From contig JACTAT010000016.1 in assembly GCA_014526335.1 (NCBI GenBank), forward strand, positions 6,974,027 through 7,038,026: DNA of 64,000 nt. Direction: 5' to 3'. This DNA comes from Chrysaora quinquecirrha (taxonomy: Eukaryota > Cnidaria > Scyphozoa > Semaeostomeae > Pelagiidae). The notes beneath the pieces were generated by a model. The model was not told the origin of the DNA, did no database searches, and saw nothing but the letters and a program-made list of their open reading frames with translations. Made by a program: the position numbers and the translations under genes. Of the stretch, positions 33,606-46,500 are shown in pieces. How positions within the stretch are numbered: the first letter of the stretch is position 1; each line of letters starts with the position of its first letter.

Positions 33606-36172
33606 CCTTTTTTTTTTTACTTTCTTTATTTACCGTTGGTTCTACAAATAGCTACAAGCTGGAGCTAATACATACCAACCTAACTAACAACAAAACTAAC
33701 AGTAGTCTAAAATGTAATAAAAGATAGCTATTAAAATAAAGTTATAAAGATGCATAAGTGTTATAAACAAACAGCTAATTATTAGGTATGTAACCAATAT
33801 TTGGCAGAAATTGTGTGCATAGCTTGCAGCTGCATAGCTTTGCCTCTTGATATTTGTTTTTGAGGTATTGCTGAAAGCTCTGCACAGAACTACTTGCCTT
33901 GGCTTCAGCAGAAACCAGATTCCATGACGAGCTGCCTCTGAAAGTCAATGAGTAAAACGATACCTATAAGACCGTACCTATTTGTGGCCGGTTTATTGAC
34001 TTCAAAATGAGATGTCCGCAGATTATACGCAGACTCGTGTGTAAGAAACAGATCTTTCATGAATTCTGGATTCATACCATGTATGGTTTTGAAAATTTCA
34101 ACCAAGAGCTTTTGAATGTTTAATTGATGGATTGTTATTGAATTATCTTTTCGCAATAGCTCTGAGAAACTAAGGGATTCACTATTATTATACGCTAATC
34201 TTAAAGCCCTTTCATGGATGGAATTGATTAGATTGTTACTTTTCTTGCTACAGTACATCCAGACAAGGGGGCAATAGTTAAAATAGGATAGGATGAATGT
34301 TTTCATGAGAAGTATCCTTTTTGCTTCATCCAAGTATGGGGCTAATCTTGCGAGATCACTAAGCTTTTTCCCAGCAGTTTTGCAAATGCTTTTTATGTGC
34401 TTCTCAAATGACAGTTGGCTATCAAGAGTGACACCAAGGAGTTTAGCTTCGTTAACTTCTTCGAGAGGATTGTTATTTATTGTCATTACTGCTTTATTTT
34501 GTCTATTATTTTTAGCTTCCAGAATCATAAGTTTACATTTTTCACCATTTAAAATCATTGAGTTATCTTTAAACCATTTATTAATAAAAATCATTTCTTC
34601 ATTTAGTTTAGTTGTAATTTGGTCAACGTCCTTATCCTTAATCCAAATTGTGTTATCATCAGCATAGTTACAAAGTTCGCTATTTTTGATAACAAACAAT
34701 AAATCATTTATAAAAATGTTGAAAAACAAGGAACCTAGAATGGATCCTTGAGGTACCCCTTGTTTTATTTGCATCCAGTCACTATAATTGGAGTTTATTT
34801 TTAAATGTTGAGTTCTTTCTTGGAGATAGCTTTTGATTAATTTAAGAGCATTCATGCTGAACCCGTAAGCATTAAGTTTGGCTATCAGGAGCTCGTGAGG
34901 GAGACAGTCGAAGGCTTTAGACAGGTCCATGAGAACCATGCCATTTTTAAATTTTAGATCCAGATTTCGCTTAATTTTTTCAATTAGTCGTATTTTTTCC
35001 CGTATTTTGTCCCGTATTTTTTCCTGAAACCGCAGAGTAGTGGGGAAAGTTTATCCTCCATATATCTACTAATCTGGTCTGCCATTATTCTTTCAAAAAC
35101 TTTAGAAGTCGAAGGAAGAACACTAACAGGACGGTAATTCGACTTCGATGTTGTACTGCCTTTCTTATGTATGGGTGAGACATCAGCACATTTTGGATCA
35201 TTAGGAAAAGTACAGCTATTGATAGTTTTATTAAATATTTTATTTATAGAAGGGGCTATGCACTCAGCAGACCATTTTAAGATTTTTGAGGGTATGTCAT
35301 CTGGCCCTGTTGCTTTCTTGGCGTCGAGATTTACAAATTCATTTTTTATTAAACCATTATAGGTATTTTGAAAGTTAATAGAAGGAGTTATATCACCAAG
35401 TTGTTCTTTGATTATTTTTTTGATTATTTTAATGCTAGAATGATTTTTATATTTCTCGATTATTCTTAATACCTCATCATCGTTTTGACAATCGTTTCCC
35501 TGATGACTACAAGTTGTAGTTGTTAATGGATCAGTTTTCGGCAGATTCAGAGAGTCAGTTATATTTATAAAATAGTTATTCATTATCTGAGCAATGTCCT
35601 TGCTATTTGAGATTATCTTATCATCTTCAATCAGAATGATTTTATTTTGTTTCAGATTGTTATTATTGAAATTTGGTTTTATAGTAGTCCAGAATCTTTT
35701 ATTATCGCTAACAAATTTTATGTCTAGGTTCCTAAAATATTCTTTTTTCGTTTGACGTGTAAGTTTAACGCATTTGTTTCTCAGTTTTTTGAAATTTTCC
35801 CAGTTAACAGTTGTTCTTTCTTTATAATATTTATTTTTGGCTTTTGATCTCGCTTTTATAAGTTTCTTCAAGGACTTGTTCATAAAAGGTGCGTTATTTG
35901 CTCTTACCAACTTTAGCTTTGAAGGAGCATGTGCTTCTAGAGTAGAAGCCATGATTTCTGAGAATTCATTGTAGTCCTCAACATTGGCATAGTATAGTTT
36001 ACTGTTTAAATCTGCATTAAATTCATCTAAATCAAAATTCTTAAAGTCACGATACTTAATTTTAATTGGTTCTGCTTTAACGTATTGGGTTTTTAGATTT
36101 GAAGCTGTCAATTTGTGAAAATCTGATAGACCTGTTTCTACAGTAATCGTATTAGAGGGATATATCGGTCAA
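33606..36172 (-). mobile_element. 5'-truncated non-LTR retrotransposon (CR1/L2-like)
   Basis: On minus, the poly(A) end is at 33608-33619. The frame at 34984-36172 starts inside the end of the endonuclease domain (V-E-T-G-L-S-D-F-H-K-L) and continues through the RT N-terminal part (A-T-G-P-D-D-I-P-S-K-I-L, N-Y-R-P-V-S-V-L-P). 33905-34939 carries L-M-D-L-S-K-A-F-D-C, Q-G-V-P-Q-G-S-I-L-G and the catalytic N-Y-A-D-D (about 34650-34670). A local duplication of AAATACGGGA-type sequence near 34985-35030 shifts the frame between the two parts. Another shift near 33965 cuts the C-terminus. No clear target duplication seen. The copy cannot retrotranspose by itself. Confidence 0.85.
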
Positions 36173-38270
36173 AAGGCAAACAAGGCATTTTGATGACGCC
36201 ATCGAAAAGTCAATTTTCCTTTAAAAAGTTCACAGAGCCCATCTCGGATTTGGAGTCAGTGCTATCGTTTTACTCAGAATGTGTAATAAAATTAGGTTGG
36301 GTTCAAAGTCAGATTATTATGGAAAATTTTCCTTCATATTCTGGCTGTTATGGTCCATGGTGTGTCGCGGACACATTCTGCCTCATTTCCTGCAGCACTG
36401 TGTCAACTTAATGTGTGCGCAATTATTTTCTTTTCTTTGTTGCTCAATTTCAAGAATGGCATTTGGAGCAAAGCAAAAAGCAAGATGATAAAACTTCTTT
36501 AATAAAAATTTCATGGAAATTTCAGTTAACAGTGTCTGAAAAGCGGATATTGAAATTAATTTTGTATCCAATACTCTGTTTAGTTTCTTATTCCTGACCA
36601 TCATTTATTAAATTTGATATATGCTCTGACTAACGATGTGCTACTTTTATGATATATGTGGAAGAAAGATATAGCATATGTTAATTGATATTTTGTATTT
36701 CAGATTATGTACAAAGTTGGGAGCCTTATGATTGAAATGAAAAACTATCCAACTTCTGAAATATCTCCTTTGGTGTCCGAAATGGCAACATGAACTCTTT
36801 CATGGACCTGACGAAGAAACTCGTATATTATGATCTTAATTTTTGTAAATATTATCTCCATTTTTATATATTAGCTATCTGTTTTTATTATGGATAAATT
36901 TTTATCAATTTGTAATGTGGCCCTACCATTAGTCGTCAAAATTGACTTGGGTCTTTTATGAGTTGATTTAGTTTTGCTCATTGGTGAATCTTTGATATTG
37001 TAACACGCAGTTAACCTGAAATCGTCTTTGTGTAGCATTAGTCGTTCACAAGTCGAATCCAGTAGTGTCAACCCTTGTGTTCATATACTGTTCTACTTAA
37101 TTAAGTTGGCACAATAGAAGTCCGTTATTTAACAACGTGAAGTTTTTTACAAGGATAACCCTTTGTGGTGACATTGGCCTCAACTTGGCAATTAGCATCT
37201 TGCTTGGGAATCAAGTTTCAAGTTTCCGTCCCACATTTCTCGAGGGATGTTCTTTTAACTGGACTCGAAAATGCTTCGTTGTGTTGCTCAAGTTTACCTA
37301 TCATTCCATTGGTGTCACGCCATGATGACATGTTAGAAATAACTTCAGGCACCAAAATGCCATTAAAGTAATCCAAGACTCGCGAATAACAATAATGCAA
37401 ACTGCTGTTTACTTTTGCACTAACCGCATGGATATCATGATAGCTACTGAAATAAGTCAAGTTCACCTATCAAATGATTCCGAATGGTTTTATAAATCAA
37501 AATCAAAGTCATCTTGGTACTTTTTAATGAAAATCAACTTAGAATTTACTATTTATGAAAGTTAAAATCATTAATAAAAATAGGGTCGTATGGTCGTGAG
37601 GTCGTAGGGTCGTATGGTCTGGGGTCGTGAGGTCGTGGAGTCCAGTTAAAAGAACATCCCATTTCTCGATTTATCGAAAGGAGTTAATTGCATACCAGTG
37701 CAACCAACATCAGGCACTATGTGCATATCCATTTCCAATTGCAGCAACTTAGGCTTCTCAGCTTTCAAAAATCAAAGTCTTGGTCAGTCAGGTCACTCCA
37801 GGTTAATCGAAAACGGTAATAAAGATTAGAGAAACAATAGTTCAAGCAAATTTCAAGCAAGTTGAGCACCTCCTGACCATGACTATTTTGCTTAAGCGGT
37901 GCCTTCGATATGTGATGGAATTTCATGTACACGGATCGGCAGTCTGTCCTTTAAATGACCACATTCGCTTAAAATTCTGCTCGTGTATATGGGGCCATTT
38001 TAGCTAAAGTCTTATTAACGTCAACCCTTGTGCTCATTGACTCTTCTACTAAATATGGCACAGATGAAGCTTGTTATTTGTGAACGGGAAGTTTTTCATA
38101 AGGATCAACCTTTGTGGTGACATTTCGGTTAAAATTGTCTGAAGTCGTTCCTTAAGTCTCCACATCAAGTGCCCAGTTTTGGCCATACGACGATGGCGAC
38201 ATTGTGCTTTTATGATATAGCTCATCAATATAGATCATCATTGTTATATTTCCTGCTTCTTTAGGCCACG
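36173..38270. other. Non-coding stretch with small duplications
   Basis: Contains a candidate terminal exon (36704-36735). Positions 37066-37185 and 38021-38135 share GTCAACCCTTGTG and CTTTGTGGTGACATT and are diverged duplicates. A 22-bp inverted repeat pairs 37246-37268 with 37638-37660. A short run of GGTCGTATGGTCGTGAG units is at 37586-37640. No gene recognised. Confidence 0.5.
36704..36735 (+). CDS. Candidate terminal exon of the NLR gene
   Basis: After the acceptor TTTTGTATTTCAG, the phase-1 reading that would follow exon 21681-21717 is D-Y-V-Q-S-W-E-P-Y-D and then TGA. If true, the NLR gene spans the MULE and a LINE in its last intron. A short open reading after an acceptor is common by chance, so support is weak. 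The phase-0 reading stays open longer (I-M-Y-K-V-G-S-L-M-I-E-M). Confidence 0.25.
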
Positions 38271-38273
38271 TCT

Positions 38274-38993
38274 ACACTGATACGTTTTCAAATGAAAACG
38301 CCATGATTTTATTGCGTTTTTATGGGTAAATTTACGACTGAAAACGCAAGCTCTTGAAAATGGTTTTTAGAGTAGAATCTTTTGAAAACGTAACTTTCTG
38401 AAAACGCAATTTTCCCGTGTAGAAACCGAAAACGTAAATATTTGAAAACGATGCAGAAACACTAATAACTTTCGATGGTTAATTGGAATTGAATTTCAAA
38501 ATTTCAAATTTCAGGTGATGTTGTCGTTTCCGTGTTGAAAGCGAAAACGTTCCGAAAACGCTCCTGTAGACGCCAACTTTTTATATCTTTTCACTGAGAT
38601 CAAAAAACGCAAATATTTGAAAACGATGCAGCAATACTAATAACTTTCGATGGTTAATTGGAATTGAATTTCAAAATTTCAAATTTCAGGTGATGTTGTC
38701 GTTTCCGTGTTGAAAGCGAAAACGTTCCGAAAACGCTCCTGTAGACGCCAACTTTTTATATCTTTTCACTGACATAAAAAAACGCAAATATTTGAAAACG
38801 ATGCAGCAATACTAATAACTTTCGATGGTTAATTGGTATTGAATTTCAAAATTTCAAATTTCAGGTGATGTTGTCGTTTCCGTGTTGAAAGCGAAAACGT
38901 TCCGAAAACGCTCCTGTAGACGCCAACTTTTTATATCTTTTCACTGACATCAAAAACGCAATTTTTTGAAAACATGTCCGTGCAGACGTGGCC
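38274..38993. mobile_element. PIF/Harbinger-like MITE with three 176-bp internal repeats
   Basis: A complete 720-bp element with ends GGCCACGTCTACAC and GTGCAGACGTGGCC, flanked by TTA at 38271-38273 and 38994-38996. The inside holds three units of the same 176-bp repeat found in at least six copies at 1-1108. Flanking sequence on the right is shared with the first copy, so both derive from one insertion followed by segmental duplication. Confidence 0.8.
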
Positions 38994-41900
38994 TTAGTAT
39001 TCAAAGTAAAAGAATTACCTAATAATTGCTATATGACGATGGCTAAATTGTTGTCCACTCACATTGATGATAAGTTTAAGTTTAAGGACTTGGAAGACTG
39101 TACAGGCATGATGTCATCTCATCTTGCCTTGCAGTTGAAATATTTTTAAAGAAGAGTGCTAAGCAAATTTGAGCATCAAAATTAGTGTCGTGAATTACCC
39201 CCTTGTTGAATTAACGTTTGACTCGATGACGTATTTAACCATTTTTATGTTGAGAAAAGGACTCCATTAAATTGAATTTTTTATAGCTTAATACTTCATG
39301 TAAACAGCTTTTTTAGTAGATACGTTTTAGATTTATTTGAGCAGTGTTGTTTTTTGAGTCATCGATCTCTTCAGACATAGATTCTCTTTAAGAGCTGCCC
39401 TAACATTTGAATCACTACAATTAGAAACCCCAGGCAACTCAGATCTTTCTCTTTTCAATGAAAAAATGAATCTAACTAATCATACCTTATTTCAAAACCT
39501 CGACTGCAATGGGTGTTCATCGGGCTTCCATCGGTGTTCATGGGTTTTATATGTGGCAGTTTTAAGGTCCCAATTCCATTTGACAGTTCTAAGGTACAAC
39601 TGAGTTTCAACGTGTAGCCATCTGGCAGTTTTTAAGATTCAAATTGCATGTGGCAGTTTTATGGTACAACTGTGTCAAGTAGGTTCAAACTCATAGACAT
39701 GTGGCAGTTTTTAAGGTTTCAACTGCATGTTGCAGCTTTTAAGGTTCAAACGGCATGTGGCAGTTTTTATAAAGTCCAATTGCATGTGGCAGTTTGACGG
39801 TACAACTGCGTCAACTAGGTTCAAACTGTAGATATGTGCCATTGTTAAGGTTCAAACTGCATGTGGCAGCTTTACGCTACAGCAAGGTCGACTAGATTCA
39901 GACTTTTGCTATGTAGCAGTTTTAAGGTTCTAATTGCATGGGGCAGTATGAAGTTACAACTGAATGTCAGACTGTAGCTATGTGCCAGTTTTAAGCTTCA
40001 AACTGCATGTGGTAGTTTTTTTCAGTCACAAATAAGGTTCAAACTGTATGTGTATGAGTGTATGTTTCAGTTCAAACAACATGTGGCGGTTGGTCGAGTC
40101 TCGGACGAGGTAGTTCCTAGTCGATTTATTGCCGTATTGGCGTTGGCGTATCAGTGGCAGTGTCTCGGCCCTTGGACCCAAAATCAATGGATCAATTTTC
40201 AGTGCGGCTTGGCTGAACCAGTACACCAAAGTCCTCATGGGTATCAGCCTTTTTAAATTTCAATTTTCTTAGGAGTTGACGCTCAAAACCTGAGTTTGTT
40301 TTTGATGGCTTTTATGATGTTTGATTTCATTTGATTTGATTTGGCTTTTATGAGTTTTGACGCGCTATAGGTAAGTGACGGGGTGGGGGGGTGGATCAGC
40401 CACTTTTTGGGTATTGATAAATGGAATTAAGTATATTTTTTGGTCTGCTTTTTTAGCGAAATTGGTATAATTTTGGCTTGATTCATAAAAATCCAGAGGA
40501 CTCATGACAAAGTACAGATTATAAACAAGAGATTGTTTTGTTGGTTTGCATAAATTGTCAGTTGAGCCTTATTAAGGGAGGAAATACTGAAACGGAGAGA
40601 CATACGGAGATTGTTTGGTACATTTTTGGGTATAAAATTCCTAAAATATACATATTTTTGAGTTTTTTTGAGGACCCCCCGTAATGTATCCATAGTGAGT
40701 CCCCCCTGGGATTCAGATTAAGGATCAGTTAGGCATCTAAGTTGAATTGTTCCATTTTAGTCACGGGGAGATTCTCCCATAATAAAGGTACCTTGGGATG
40801 TGGCGAGCTAGAGGGTATACTTTTTCGGACTTGTACAGTCTAGCCAAGGGTATAAATTTTTGCAATTTTGGTCTAGGCAGGGGTATCATACAGTATTTAA
40901 CCCCCGGGGGGTACTTCATTATTCAAATGACTAGATGTGCCATCCTGTTTTTTTTTTTAACCCACCATGTCTACTGATAAATTCTGCTTCTCACGGTTCC
41001 CATTAATAGAAAAAGCAACAAAATTTTTTACCCATTTGTACCAATATCTCAAATGTTTGAACCCAATTTAAGGCCTGAGCCTTGAAGTAACTTTAAATGC
41101 GTCGAAAAGTCATTGCGCTCAATAATATAACGCACTTTTTATCAGGCTTTTCAAAGCAATACATGTCTAAAATGTTATATATGTTTTACTACCCATGTGT
41201 AGAGATTCTTTACGAAAAATCAACCGATATGTAGGGAAATTGGCTCTGAAAAAGTTACCCATTTGGGCGGCACGTCTAGTACAACGAACAATGGAAGTAC
41301 CCCCCTTGTGTATTTAAACATCTTGCGGTCACGCTTTCAACTTTTATTAGCCTTGAAAAGTAAGCATTTCCAAGATAATAAAAGAGCTATGAAACTAGTA
41401 AATGAAATGTAACAATGAAATTGGTATAAGAAACAAGTCGACCTTTGAAATTTCCCACTTAAGACCAACAATTTCAAGCGTAGCCTTGGGTGCCATTATC
41501 TCTTGAAAGTTAGTCGGTACCATTTGGAATATGCTGGCGGCAGATCCCTACTCAAAATTTGAATACCCCCCGTGATTCAGTACTGGCCCAGATGATTACT
41601 TTCCTGGGGTTTTAGTTGCGCTTTCTTGGGTTGTTTAATTAATCGAGGACGAGGTCTACATCCCTTGACAATGACACACCCTTCATGATTCCAGTCTTCA
41701 TGGCCACGTGACCTTTATGACCTCTGTCTGCCTCTGTCTGTAATGTACTTCCCCTTTTTGCTCATTTCGTTTCGTTTTCGTTTTGAAGATGAAGATCCTC
41801 TCTGATGTTTCAAGGTTTGTGTTTTGAGTTTTCCAGTTTTATTTTATAAATAATCATAATTCCTGAGGATACTGGGCTTGTTTTAGATCTTGAATATTTT

Positions 41901-42136
41901 CATGCATGTTTAGCAGGATCAGAATAGCAAAGATCGGAAATCACAAGTTGTTTGATTGAACTTGTCTAGGCCCATTGAAGGTGAAGGTGAAATAGTGTTG
42001 TAGCGCCAGTCGCTAGGATCTCAGTAGCAGGTTAACTAATCGAGACCTCTACCCTGGCTATGAAGCTACCGTTGGCTCGAACCCTGACCATACTGAGCAC
42101 CTGACCTGACACCATAGTCAAGTCAGCTGGATTACA
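38994..42136. repeat. Segmental duplication, copy B (left part)
   Basis: Collinear with 1109-4360. Examples are GTGTCGTGAATTACCCCCTT, the GGCAGTTTTAAGGT repeats, CTTTTATGAGTTTTGACGCG followed by a G-run, and the SINE-like end. The alignment breaks at 42136 and resumes at 54349, so about 12 kb of minisatellite now splits this copy. Confidence 0.85.
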
Positions 42137-42221
42137 ATTTTCAATTTCAAGTTCATATATATTCAACACCCTATTTAGGGTCTAGTAGTTAACAAAATTA
42201 CCAGATCCTGTTAACATAATA

Positions 42222-42575
42222 TAGCCCTGAAATTACTCATGGTCTTCGGTCCCATTCTTAAGTCCTGTTCATCAGTGCTGAAATTACTCATGGTCTTCAG
42301 TCCCATTCCTTAGTCCTGTTCCTCAGTCCTGAAATTACTCACCGTCTTCGGTCCCATTCTTAACTCCTGTTCGTCAGTCCTGAAATTACTCATGGTCTTC
42401 AGTCCCATTCCTTATTCCTGTTCCTCAGTCCTGAAATTACTCATTGTCTTCTGTCCCATTCCTTATTCCTGTTCCTCAGTCCTGAAATTACTTGGTCTTA
42501 AGTCCCATTCCTTAGCCCTGTTCCTCAGTCCTGAAATTATTCACGGTATTCAGCCCCCTTCCTTAGTTCTGTTCC
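42222..42575. repeat. 51-bp tandem repeat, about 7 copies
   Basis: Unit TCCTGAAATTACTCATGGTC plus CAGTCCCATTCCTTAGTCCTGTTCCT. It is stop-free in one + frame (42392-42700), which I do not regard as a gene. Next to it 42596-42712 holds a 62-bp unit twice (TTTTCGTTCTGTGGAAAG). Confidence 0.85.
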
Positions 42576-42712
42576 TCGGTGTCTTTCTAAGCCTGTTGGT
42601 TAGTCAATTTTTTCGTTCTGTGGAAAGTTTTAGCTTTCTAAGGGCCCTTGTTTCCTGGTTAGTCCATTTTTTCGTTCTGTGGAAAGTTTTAGCTTTCTAA
42701 GCCCCCTTGTTT

Positions 42713-43578
42713 CCTTCCCTCTGAAATGATTCTTGATAAAAAGCGTAGCAATAAAAAAGATTGAACGCATTCTCCATCTGATCATGGAGATTCGGTCCCG
42801 TGTCAGGAACTCAGGTTTACTGGAGGATACTATTTGTCTTTTGGTAGTTTAGTAGTCCTGTTTGTCTTTTAGTAGTTTATAGTCCTGTTTCATACTGCAT
42901 AGTCATATACTGCTATCCAGCCAGCTTATACTTCAGGATGACATTTGGTTTTGGTTTCAAATGCACTCTTTACAAAGTTTTCAAAAGGGTTTTTGTTTTG
43001 AATGAAACGCAATTCTGAATAAGCTTTTGAAATCAGGTAATGGCATTTTGTTTCAATTGAAAGGGGTAAAAGCATTAACACAATGCAATTAAAGCCGGTT
43101 GACTGAATTTTCCTGTAAACATCAACGTTAAAACCTTTTTAGCTCTAGAAAAGTTGTTATTTCCCAGTAAATATCCAGGTATACATGAACATTAGTAGAT
43201 ATATTCAGTCAGCTTCGTTACTTGTAGTCATCATTATGCAGTTAGAACAATTTAACATACAGTAAGCAAGCAATCTATTTCCGGGGTGTAGACAAAAGAT
43301 TCTTATGGGACAAGACAATGCCTTGTGACAAAGGAGGGCTTTTCCCCCGTTTACCCCAGAAACGGTGGCAGTTAGGAGAGAAATGGCAAGCCATGGCTCA
43401 ACTTCAGAATAGTTTGCAGAGAAGGGTGCAGGTTTGAGAAGCGTAACATAAACAGCCACGGAAGCCCACGGAAGTGATGCTCTGACAAAATTGTTACCTT
43501 GACTACTACAAAATTAGTATATAAGATTAAACGATGGAAACAAAGCCTTTACTCCCAACAAACATTCCCCGTTTATTA
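42713..43578. other. Unassigned sequence before the large minisatellite
   Basis: No gene recognised. A duplicated TTTAGTAGTTTA / TCCTGTTT pair lies at about 42846-42890. Confidence 0.4.
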
Positions 43579-46500
43579 AAAGATTGCAAAGGTTGGTTGG
43601 TTGTAGGCTGGAAAATAACATAACCACAGAGCTATGCTGTAGGTTATAGGTTGTAGGCTGTAGGTTGTAGGTTGTAGGTCGTAGGTTGGCAATATAACAA
43701 AGATACATAGCTATGCTGTAGGTTATAGGTTGTAGGTTGTAGGTCGTAGGTTGGCAATATAACAAAGATACATAGCTATGCTGTAGGTTATAGGTTGTAG
43801 GTTGTAGGTTGTAGGTTGGCAATATAACAAAGATACATAGCTATGCTGTAGGTTCTAGGTTGTAGGTTCTAGGTTGTAGGTTGTAGGTCGTAGGTTGGCA
43901 ATATAACAAAGATACATAGCTATGCTGTGGGTTATAGGTTGTAGGTTCTAGGTTGTAGGTTGTAGGTCCTAGGTTGGCAATATAACAAAGATACATAGCT
44001 ATGCTGTAGGTTCTAGGTTGTAGGTTTTAGGTTGTAGGTTGGCAATATAACATAACCACAGAGCTATGCTGTAGGTTATAGGTTGTAGGCTGTAGGTCGT
44101 AGGTTGTAGGTTGTAGGTCGTAGGTTGGCAATATAACAAAGATACATAGCTATGCTAGGTTGTAGGTTATAGGATCTAGGTTGTAGGTCGTAGGTTGGCA
44201 ATATAACAAAGATTGCTATGCAATGGGTTGGCAATATAAAAAAGATACATAGCTATGCTGTAGGTTATAGGTTGTAGGTTCTAGGTTGTAGGTTGGCAAT
44301 ATAACAAAGATACAAAGCTATGCTGTAGGTTCTAGGTTGTAGGTTCTAGGTTGTAGGTTGGCAATATAACAAAGATACATAGCTATGCTGTAGGTTATAG
44401 GTTGTAGGTTGTAGGTTGTAGGTTGTAGGTCGTAGGTTGGCAATATAACAAAGATACATTGCTATGCTGTAGGTTCTAGGTTGTAGGTTCTAGGTTGTAG
44501 GTTGGCAATATAACATAACCACAGAGCTATGCTGTAGGTTCTAGGTTATAGGCTGTAGGTCGTAGGTTGGCAATATAACAAAGATACATAGCTATGCTGT
44601 AGGTTATAGGTTGTAGGTTCTAGGTTGTAGGTTGGCAATATAACAAAGATACATAGCTATGCTGTAGGTTCTAGGTTGTAGGTTCTAGGTTGTAGGTTGG
44701 CAATATAACAAAGATACATAGCTATGCTGTAGGTTATAGGTTGTAGGTTCTAGGTTGTAGGTTGTAGGTTGTAGGTCGTAGGTTGGCAATATAACAAAGA
44801 TACATAGCTATGCTGTGGGTTATAGGTTGTAGGTTGTAGGTTGTAGGTCGTAGGTTGGCAATATAACAAAGATACATTGCTATGCTGTAGGTTCTAGGTT
44901 GTAGGTTCTAGGTTGTAGGTTGGCAATATAACATAACCACAGAGCTATGCTGTAGGTTCTAGGTTGTAGGCTGTAGGTCGTAGGTTGGCAATATAACAAA
45001 GATACATAGCTATGCTGTAGGTTATGGGTTGTAGGTTCTAGGTTGTAGGTTGGCAATATAACAAAGATACATAGCTATGCTGTAGGTTCTAGGTTGTAGG
45101 TTCTAGGTTGTAGGTTGGCAATATAACAAAGATACATAGCTATGCTGTAGGTTATAGGTTGTAGGTTATAGGTTGTAGGTTGTAGGTTGTAGGTTGTAGG
45201 TCGTAGGTTGGCAATATAACAAAGATACATAGCTATGCTGTGGGTTATAGGTTGTAGGTTGTAGGTTGTAGGTTGTAGGTCGTAGGTTGGCAATATAACA
45301 AAGATACATTGCTATGCTGTAGGTTCTAGGTTGTAGGTTCTAGGTTGTAGGTTGGCAATATAACATAACCACAGAGCTATGCTGTAGGTTCTAGGTTGTA
45401 GGCTGTAGGTCGTAGGTTGGCAATATAACAAAGATACATAGCTATGCTGTAGGTTATGGGTTGTAGGTTCTAGGTTGTAGGTTGGCAATATAACAAAGAT
45501 ACATAGCTATGCTGTAGGTTCTAGGTTGTAGGTTCTAGGTTGTAGGTTGGCAATATAACAAAGATACATAGCTATGCTGTAGGTTATAGGTTGTAGGTTA
45601 TAGGTTGTAGGTTGTAGGTTGTAGGTTGTAGGTCGTAGGTTGGCAATATAACAAAGATAAATAGCTATGCTGTGGGTTATAGGTTGTAGGTTCTAGGTTG
45701 TAGGTTGGCAATATAACATAACCACAGAGCTATGCTGTAGGTTCTAGGTTGTAGGCTGTAGGTCGTAGGTTGGCAATATAACAAAGATACATTGCTATGC
45801 TGTAGGTTCTAGGTTGTAGGTTCTAGGTTGTAGGTTGGCAATATAACATAACCACAGAGCTATGCTGTAGGTTCTAGGTTGTAGGCTGTAGGTCGTAGGT
45901 TGGCAATATAACAAAGATACATAGCTATGCTGTAGGTTATGGGTTGTAGGTTCTAGGTTGTAGGTTGGCAATATAACAAAGATACATAGCTATGCTGTAG
46001 GTTCTAGGTTGTAGGTTCTAGGTTGTAGGTTGGCAATATAACAAAGATACATAGCTATGCTGTAGGTTATAGGTTGTAGGTTATAGGTTGTAGGTTGTAG
46101 GTTGTAGGTTGTAGGTCGTAGGTTGGCAATATAACAAAGATACATAGCTATGCTGTGGGTTATAGGTTGTAGGTTGTAGGTTGTAGGTTGTAGGTCGTAG
46201 GTTGGCAATATAACAAAGATACATTGCTATGCTGTAGGTTCTAGGTTGTAGGTTCTAGGTTGTAGGTTGGCAATATAACATAGCCACAGAGCTATGCTGT
46301 AGGTTCTAGGTTGTAGGCTGTAGGTCGTAGGTTGGCAATATAACAAAGATACATAGCTATGCTGTGGGTTATAGGTTGTAGGTTGTAGGTTGTAGGTTGT
46401 AGGTCGTAGGTCGTAGGTTGGCAATATAACAAAGATACATAGCTATGCTGTGGGTTATAGGTTGTAGGTTGTAGGTTGTAGGTCGTAGGTTGGCAATATA

